Assembly (NCBI GenBank): GCA_946478985.1
Contig: CAMLDZ010000126.1
Span: 1-8,612 of the forward strand
Reading direction: 5' to 3'
DNA from: an uncultured Solimonas sp.
GTDB lineage: Bacteria > Pseudomonadota > Gammaproteobacteria > Nevskiales > Nevskiaceae
Length of the DNA stretch: 8,612 nt
Of the stretch, positions 4,236 to 8,612 are shown piece after piece. How positions within the stretch are numbered: position 1 is the stretch's first letter; every line of letters begins with the position of its first letter. Under the pieces are notes generated by a model, which saw only the letters and a program-made list of their open reading frames with translations, ran no database searches and was not told the origin of the DNA. The translations under genes and the position numbers were made by a program.

Positions 4236-7200
4236 TCAGATCAGCCCCTGCATCAAGGCCCTGAGCGACGCCGGCTTCACCGGCTTGGCCAGCAAGGCAT
4301 AGCCGGCATCGAGCGCGGCAGAGCGGGCCTGCGGTGTGTGGTCGGCGGTGAGGACGATGCCGCGCACGGCGACCGGCCACTGCGCGCGCAGGCGGCGCGC
4401 GACATCGATGCCGGTGGCGCCGTGGTCGAGGTGGTAATCGATCAGCAGCAGACGCGGCGCCGGGTGCGCGGCCGCCCAGGCCAGCGCTTCGCGTTCATCG
4501 CGGACCCAGTGCGGGGTATAGCCCCAGCGCCGCAGCAGCGCCGCGAGACTGTCGGCGACCAGTGCTTCGTTCTCGATGCACAGCACATCGCCGGCACCGC
4601 CGGCCGCTGAGGCCGAGGGAGACGGCGGTGCGGGTTCGGCGGCTGCTGCGCCGGCCGCCAGCGGCACGGTGATCGCAAAGCAGCTGCCGCGGCCTTCGAG
4701 CGAGCGCAGCGATAGCGCATGGCCGAGCCGCGCTGCCATGCGCTGGGCGATCGACAGGCCCAGGCCGAGGCCGCGGGTGCCGGCCTGTGCGCGCTCGGCG
4801 GCCGGGCCGCGGCGGAACTCCTCGAAGATCGTCGTGTGCTGCGCGGCGGGGATGCCCGGCCCGCTGTCGCGGACCTCGATGCGCACCGCGCCCGGCAGGC
4901 GGCGCACGCCGAGCAGCACACCGCCGCGTTCGGTGTAGCGCAGCGCGTTGGACAGGAAGTTCTGGACGATGCGGCGCAGCAGCACCGGATCGGTATCGAG
5001 CGCCAGCCGCCGGTTGCCACGAAAACGGAAGCGCAGGCCCTTGTCGGCGGCGATCGCCGCTGCCTCGTCGGCGAGTGGCTGCAGTACTTCGGAAACCGCT
5101 ACCGCGCGCCGCTGTACCGGCAGGCCGCCGGCATCGAGGCGGGAGATGTCGAGCAGGCCGGCCAGCAGTTGCTCGGCGGCGGCGAGCGAGCGGCCCAGCT
5201 GGTTGAGCACGGTCTGCGCGCTGGCCGGATCGTTCTCTGCGGCGGCCAGGAACAGACGCGCGGCGTGGATCGGCTGCGCCAGATCGTGGGTCGCGGCGGC
5301 GAGGAAGCGGGTCTTGGCGGCGTCGGCGCGTTCGGCCACCGATTTGGCCTCGGCGAGCTGCAGGTTGAGCTGGGTCAGCTCCTGCGTGCGCGCCTCGACG
5401 CGATCTTCCAGCGTCTCGTTGATCTCGGTCAGCGCGCGCGCGGCGCGCTTGTACGAGCTGACGTCGGCGTAGCTGGTGACGAAACCGCCGCCGGGCATCG
5501 GGTTGCCGCGGATCTCGATCACGCTGCCGTCCGGCAGCTCGCGCTCGTGCACGTAGGCGCCGCCTTCGCGCAGATGGGCAAGGCGTCGCGCGATCAGGCT
5601 CTCCGCATCATCGCCGCCGAGCAGGCCGCGGCCGATGTTGTAGCGGATCAGCGGCTCGATCGGTGCGCCGACCTGCACCAGCGGGTCCGGATAGCCGAAC
5701 AGCTCGACGTAGCGGCGGTTCCACGCCACCAGCCTGAGATCGCGGTCGACCACGCTGACTCCCTGCGGGAGGTTCTCCAGCGCCGCGCTGAGGCGCTCGC
5801 CGGACATTTCCATCGCGTGATGGCTGGACGCGTCGAGCAGGCGGATCACCTCGTCCGGCTGCATGTCGCGGCCGGACAACGCCGAGGACAGCGCCAGGCG
5901 CGCGGTGCCGGCGCCCAGGGCGCTGGCCAGCAGGCGCTCGACGTCGCGTGCGAAGCCGGCCGGTGCGCGCTCCTGCCGGCTCAGCTGCGCATGCGGCCCG
6001 TCGCTGATGAAGGCGCTGGCGCGTTCGGCGCCGAGAAAGCGTTCGAGCAGCGCGTACAGGTCGGCAACGGTCGCGGTGACGGTGATCGCCGCCGCGTTCG
6101 ACGACGGCGACTGCGGCTCGCGCAGGAAGTGACCAGCCGCGAGCCGCTCGCTCAGCCCCGAGGGGCGCAGCAGCGAGATGCCGACCAGCACGAGCAGATT
6201 GCCCGCCAGGCTCAGCAGCGCGCCCGTGCTGATGTCCACCGCCACGCCGTCGGCGCGCAGCACCGGCAGCAGCACCAGTGCCAGCCAGACCAGCGCGCCG
6301 GTGAGCAGGCCCAGGGTGGCGCCATTGCGCGTTGCGCGCGACCAGTACAGGCCGATCAGCAGCGGCGGCGCCAGCTGCGCGATCGCCGCGAAGCTGACCA
6401 GGCCCAGCGAGGCCAGGCCGCCGGCTTCCGGGCCGTAGTGATGAAAGGCCCAGGCCAGCCCGGCCACTGCGAAGATCGCGATGCGGCGCGTGCCCTTGAT
6501 GAAGTCGGTGAGGTCTTCGTCGCCACCGCGGCGGCGGGCGAGGCCGAAGCGCAGCGCCACCGGCAGCACCCATTCGTTGCAGACCATCGTCGCCAGAGCG
6601 ATGCTGGCGACGATCACCATGCTGGTCGCCGCAGAGAAGCCGCCGATGTAGACAGCCAGCGTCAGCGCGGTCTGACCGGCCTGCTGCGGCAATGCCAGCA
6701 GGTAGACGTCGGCCGCGGTGCCGGGCAGCGCAGCCAGACCCGCCGCTGCCACCGGCAGCACGAACAGGCTGAACAGGGCCAGGTACAGCGGAAAGATGCG
6801 GCGCGCGGTCGGCAGGTCGCGCGCCTGCGCATGCTCGACGATGGTGACGTGGAACTGCCGCGGCAGGCACAGCACCGCGGCGCCGGCCAGCATCGTCTGT
6901 ACCGCGAAGGCCAGCCACCACGACGGCTGATCGAGGCCGATACGGGCCAGCCGGGCGCTGGCCCCGAGCGATTGCGGCAGGCCGCCGTTGATGGCGAACA
7001 CCGCGAACAGGCCCATGGCGACGAAGGCGGCCAGCTTGACCGCGGACTCGAACGCCACCGCCAGCACCATGCCGCGATGGCTCTCGCTGGACAGCACCTG
7101 CCGGGTGCCGAACAGCACCGCGAACAGCGCCAGCAGCAGCGCCACCGCCAGCGCGGTGTCGGGCAGGCGCACGCCGCTGTCGTGGCCGCGCACCAGCTCG

Positions 7201-7622
7201 TCGAAGGTGTAGGCGACGGCCTTGAGCTGCAGCGCCAGGTACGGCAGCACGCCGACCAGCGCCACCAGCACCACCAGCGCCGCCAGCGACGGCGAGCGGC
7301 CATAGCGTGCGCCGATGAAGTCGGCGACCGAGGTCAGGTTGTGGCGCTTGGACAACTGCACCATCCGCGCCAGCCAGCGGTAGCCGAGCGTGAACACCAG
7401 GGCCGGCCCGAGGTAGATCGGCAGAAAGGCGAGGCCGTCGCTGGCGGCGCGGCCGACTGCGCCGTAGAAGGTCCACGAGGTGCAGTAGACGCTGATCGCC
7501 AGCGCGTAGACCAGCGGATGGCGCTGCCGTTGGCGGGCCCGCGCATCGCCCCAGGCGGCGATGCCGAACAGCAGCGCCAGATAGCCCGCGGACATCAGGA
7601 ACAGCGCCCAGGCCGGCAGCAT
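4236..7622 (-). CDS. crbS: CrbS-like hybrid histidine kinase with sodium-symporter domain
   Basis: 1128 residues, inner membrane. Domains: an SSS/SLC5-like symporter of about 12-13 membrane helices (1-485; hallmark YCTSWTFYGAVGRAASDG near 46-63); a linker (about 485-605) where related kinases carry the STAC domain; PAS (about 611-725, LENLPQGVSVVDRDLRLVAW); coiled coil (725-770); HisKA with H779 in AAATHDLAQP; HATPase with N888 in QNFLSNALRYT, DSGPGIP (919-925) and GLGLGLSIAQ (951-960); and a C-terminal receiver with D1062 in LLIDYHLD, T1092 and K1113. The usual receiver acidic pair is E1017-N1018, one acid short. The family controls acetate uptake and activation through CrbR. The ATG at 7622 was chosen because GAGGAG precedes it and the first helix then starts at once; an upstream ATG at 7736 would add 38 non-conserved residues across the promoter. 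It is divergent from yjcH-actP. Kinase architecture is certain; the CrbS name rests on domain order and context. Confidence 0.93.
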   Translation of the reverse strand: MLPAWALFLMSAGYLALLFGIAAWGDARARQRQRHPLVYALAISVYCTSWTFYGAVGRAASDGLAFLPIYLGPALVFTLGYRWLARMVQLSKRHNLTSVADFIGARYGRSPSLAALVVLVALVGVLPYLALQLKAVAYTFDELVRGHDSGVRLPDTALAVALLLALFAVLFGTRQVLSSESHRGMVLAVAFESAVKLAAFVAMGLFAVFAINGGLPQSLGASARLARIGLDQPSWWLAFAVQTMLAGAAVLCLPRQFHVTIVEHAQARDLPTARRIFPLYLALFSLFVLPVAAAGLAALPGTAADVYLLALPQQAGQTALTLAVYIGGFSAATSMVIVASIALATMVCNEWVLPVALRFGLARRRGGDEDLTDFIKGTRRIAIFAVAGLAWAFHHYGPEAGGLASLGLVSFAAIAQLAPPLLIGLYWSRATRNGATLGLLTGALVWLALVLLPVLRADGVAVDISTGALLSLAGNLLVLVGISLLRPSGLSERLAAGHFLREPQSPSSNAAAITVTATVADLYALLERFLGAERASAFISDGPHAQLSRQERAPAGFARDVERLLASALGAGTARLALSSALSGRDMQPDEVIRLLDASSHHAMEMSGERLSAALENLPQGVSVVDRDLRLVAWNRRYVELFGYPDPLVQVGAPIEPLIRYNIGRGLLGGDDAESLIARRLAHLREGGAYVHERELPDGSVIEIRGNPMPGGGFVTSYADVSSYKRAARALTEINETLEDRVEARTQELTQLNLQLAEAKSVAERADAAKTRFLAAATHDLAQPIHAARLFLAAAENDPASAQTVLNQLGRSLAAAEQLLAGLLDISRLDAGGLPVQRRAVAVSEVLQPLADEAAAIAADKGLRFRFRGNRRLALDTDPVLLRRIVQNFLSNALRYTERGGVLLGVRRLPGAVRIEVRDSGPGIPAAQHTTIFEEFRRGPAAERAQAGTRGLGLGLSIAQRMAARLGHALSLRSLEGRGSCFAITVPLAAGAAAAEPAPPSPSASAAGGAGDVLCIENEALVADSLAALLRRWGYTPHWVRDEREALAWAAAHPAPRLLLIDYHLDHGATGIDVARRLRAQWPVAVRGIVLTADHTPQARSAALDAGYALLAKPVKPASLRALMQGLI

Positions 7623-7647
7623 GGGGTCTCCTCGTTCTTTGTGCCGT

Positions 7648-7653
7648 ATTAGA
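7648..7653 (-). promoter_or_regulatory. Putative -10 element of crbS
   Basis: The minus strand reads TCTAAT, 5 of 6 matches to TATAAT, about 25 bases before the crbS ATG, leaving a short leader with the GAGGAG ribosome binding site. It overlaps the variant dyad at 7651-7662. No good -35 is seen, so the call is tentative. Confidence 0.4.
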
Positions 7654-7662
7654 TCAAAGTCG
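7651..7662. promoter_or_regulatory. Variant dyad at the crbS promoter (candidate CrbR site)
   Basis: AGATCAAAGTCG keeps one half-site (GTCG) and the CAAA spacer of the CGAC-N4-GTCG dyad, with the other half degenerate. It overlaps the putative crbS -10, so occupancy could feed back on crbS. It is the weakest of the four copies. Confidence 0.35.
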
Positions 7663-7684
7663 AAGCGCTGCGCCGCGCCTGTCT

Positions 7685-7696
7685 CGACCAAGGTCG
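7685..7696. promoter_or_regulatory. Perfect CGAC-N4-GTCG dyad upstream of yjcH-actP (candidate CrbR site)
   Basis: CGACCAAGGTCG is a perfect dyad centred about 43-44 bases before the start expected from the -10 at 7722-7727. It thus overlaps the -35 region, a usual place for an activator of the NarL/LuxR type. The same sequence type faces the porin gene. CrbR binding is inferred. Confidence 0.55.
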
Positions 7697-7721
7697 TATG
7701 GCGGCCGCGCAGCGTGCTGCC

Positions 7722-7727
7722 TAGTCT
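7722..7727 (+). promoter_or_regulatory. Putative -10 element of yjcH-actP
   Basis: TAGTCT sits in CTAGTCTGCA, shared with the crbR promoter (CTAGACTGCA). Transcription would start near 7734, giving a leader of about 40 bases with GAGGAG (7761-7766) before the GTG. There is no consensus -35, as expected of an activator-dependent promoter. Confidence 0.45.
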
Positions 7728-7774
7728 GCAAGGCACGAGAGCCGCGATCCGCCGGCCAGCGAGGAGACAACACC

Positions 7775-8095
7775 GTGAATGACCTGGATGAACTGCCGGC
7801 GGACATCCGCCGCATCGCCCTGAGCCCGGCCTTTGCGCAGCTCAAGGCGCGCCGCAACGCGCTGGCGCTGCGCCTGAGCATCGCCATGTGCGCGATCTAC
7901 TACGGCTTCGTGCTGATGATCGCCTTCGGCAGGGACGCGCTGGCCACGCCGCTGGCCGGCGTCATCACCCTGGGCCTGCCGCTCGGGCTCGGTGTCATTC
8001 TGTCGGCGATCGTGCTGACCGGCCTGTACGTGCGCCGCGCCAACGGCGAGTTCGACCGTCTCAGCGCGCAGGCTGTTGGCGCTGCCAAGGGCTGA
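7775..8095 (+). CDS. yjcH: DUF485 membrane protein YjcH
   Basis: 106 residues, starting at GTG with GAGGAG 8 bases upstream. It has two membrane helices, about 34-50 ([17 protein letters not shown]) and about 62-86 ([20 protein letters not shown]), with a conserved N-terminal stretch [20 protein letters not shown], the DUF485 pattern. Length matches E. coli YjcH (about 104). The family is almost always encoded just before actP and is thought to assist the permease; its exact role is not known. The stop is 11 bases before the actP ATG, so the two form an operon. The putative promoter and dyad upstream suggest control by CrbR. Confidence 0.92.
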   Translation: MNDLDELPADIRRIALSPAFAQLKARRNALALRLSIAMCAIYYGFVLMIAFGRDALATPLAGVITLGLPLGLGVILSAIVLTGLYVRRANGEFDRLSAQAVGAAKG

Positions 8096-8106
8096 AGGAG
8101 ACGATC

Positions 8107-8612
8107 ATGAACAGACTCATCTCCACCCTCGCCTTGTTCGCCGGCAGCGGCGGCGCCGCGTTTGCCGCCGCGCTGGAGGGCCAGGCCGTCAAGCAGCCGA
8201 CCAACTGGACCGCGATCACGATGTTCCTGGTCTTCGTCGGCCTGACGCTCGGCATCACGTACTGGGCGGCGCGGCGCACCAAGTCGCGCGCCGACTTCTA
8301 TACCGCCGGCGGTGGCATCACCGGCCTGCAGAACGGCCTGGCGATCGCCGGCGACTACATGAGCGCGGCCAGCTTCCTCGGCATCTCGGCACTGGTGTTC
8401 GGTTCCGGCTTCGACGGCCTGATCTACTCGATCGGCTTTCTGGTCGGCTGGCCTGTGGTGACCTTCCTGGTCGCCGAGAAGCTGCGCAACCTCGGCAAGT
8501 TCACGTTTGCCGATGTCGCCAGCTATCGGCTCGACCAGAAGCGCATCCGCGTGCTGGCGGCGGCCGGCACGCTGACCACGGTGAGCTTCTATTTGATTGC
8601 GCAGATGGTCGG
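8107..8612 (+). CDS. actP: Cation/acetate symporter ActP (3' end cut off by window edge)
   Basis: 168 codons of an SSS-family permease for acetate and related short carboxylates, inner membrane. AAGGAG lies 6 bases before the ATG. It opens with a cleavable-type hydrophobic segment ([11 protein letters not shown], then [11 protein letters not shown]), as in E. coli ActP, followed by a first helix [20 protein letters not shown], the motif [13 protein letters not shown], and [20 protein letters not shown], the family hallmark near residues 80-100. Helix 3 and [17 protein letters not shown] follow. About 380-400 residues are missing at the right edge. It follows yjcH directly, and the divergent crbS encodes a kinase whose sensor domain belongs to the same transporter superfamily. 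Confidence 0.95.
   Translation, partial: MNRLISTLALFAGSGGAAFAAALEGQAVKQPTNWTAITMFLVFVGLTLGITYWAARRTKSRADFYTAGGGITGLQNGLAIAGDYMSAASFLGISALVFGSGFDGLIYSIGFLVGWPVVTFLVAEKLRNLGKFTFADVASYRLDQKRIRVLAAAGTLTTVSFYLIAQMV

Noticed and set aside
4719..7652. A 977-codon open frame on the plus strand antisense to crbS, and other long open frames there.
   Set aside because: The translation is rich in Arg, Gln, Gly and Ala with no recognisable domain. It is the usual shadow of a GC-rich gene; the minus-strand frame has complete kinase and transporter motifs.
7623..7736. Upstream start for crbS at 7736, adding 38 residues.
   Set aside because: The extra segment crosses the promoter and dyads, has no ribosome binding site, and is not like any SSS N terminus. 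The ATG at 7622 has GAGGAG in front.

Overview
The window is very GC-rich (about 70% by eye, with strong G/C preference at third codon positions) and comes from a proteobacterium. The gene set is a classical two-domain ArgA, a DcaP-like porin, a CrbS/CrbR-type acetate-switch two-component system, and a yjcH-actP pair. It fits a gammaproteobacterium best. A Nevskiales/Solimonas-like lineage is my guess, at low confidence; the ArgA is not the fused ArgA/ArgB type known from Xanthomonadaceae.

Layout from left to right: (1) argA on the minus strand, cut off by the left edge. (2) A 194-bp spacer with two perfect palindromes of a REP-like family. (3) A DcaP-type outer-membrane porin, minus strand. 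(4) A 112-bp divergent promoter region with two copies of a short dyad. (5) A CrbR-like response regulator, plus strand. (6) A 697-bp cassette filling almost the whole gap between the convergent crbR and crbS. It holds one intact DUF559 (Vsr-like nuclease fold) gene between inverted REP-like palindromes and, outside these, 79-bp inverted repeats. (7) crbS, a 1128-residue transporter-sensor hybrid kinase, minus strand. (8) A 152-bp divergent promoter region with two more copies of the dyad. (9) yjcH (DUF485) and the first 168 codons of actP, plus strand, running off the right edge.

Regions 3 to 9, apart from the cassette, read as one acetate/small-carboxylate module. CrbS probably senses substrate or flux through its symporter-like domain and phosphorylates CrbR. 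CrbR probably acts on the two divergent intergenic regions, driving yjcH-actP (inner-membrane uptake) and perhaps the porin (outer-membrane uptake). The shared CGAC-N4-GTCG dyads are the sequence basis for this proposal. acs, the usual main CrbR target, is not in the window.

The most unusual structure is the DUF559 cassette. Its gene takes its C-terminal tail from one repeat and probably its ribosome binding site from the other, and it is enclosed by two nested layers of inverted repeats. It resembles a REP/RAYT-type unit with a Vsr-like nuclease in place of the transposase. A second point is that argA and crbR both have a -10-like hexamer 6-7 bases before the ATG and no Shine-Dalgarno sequence, as expected for leaderless mRNAs. 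The other genes, except the DUF559 gene, have clear ribosome binding sites.
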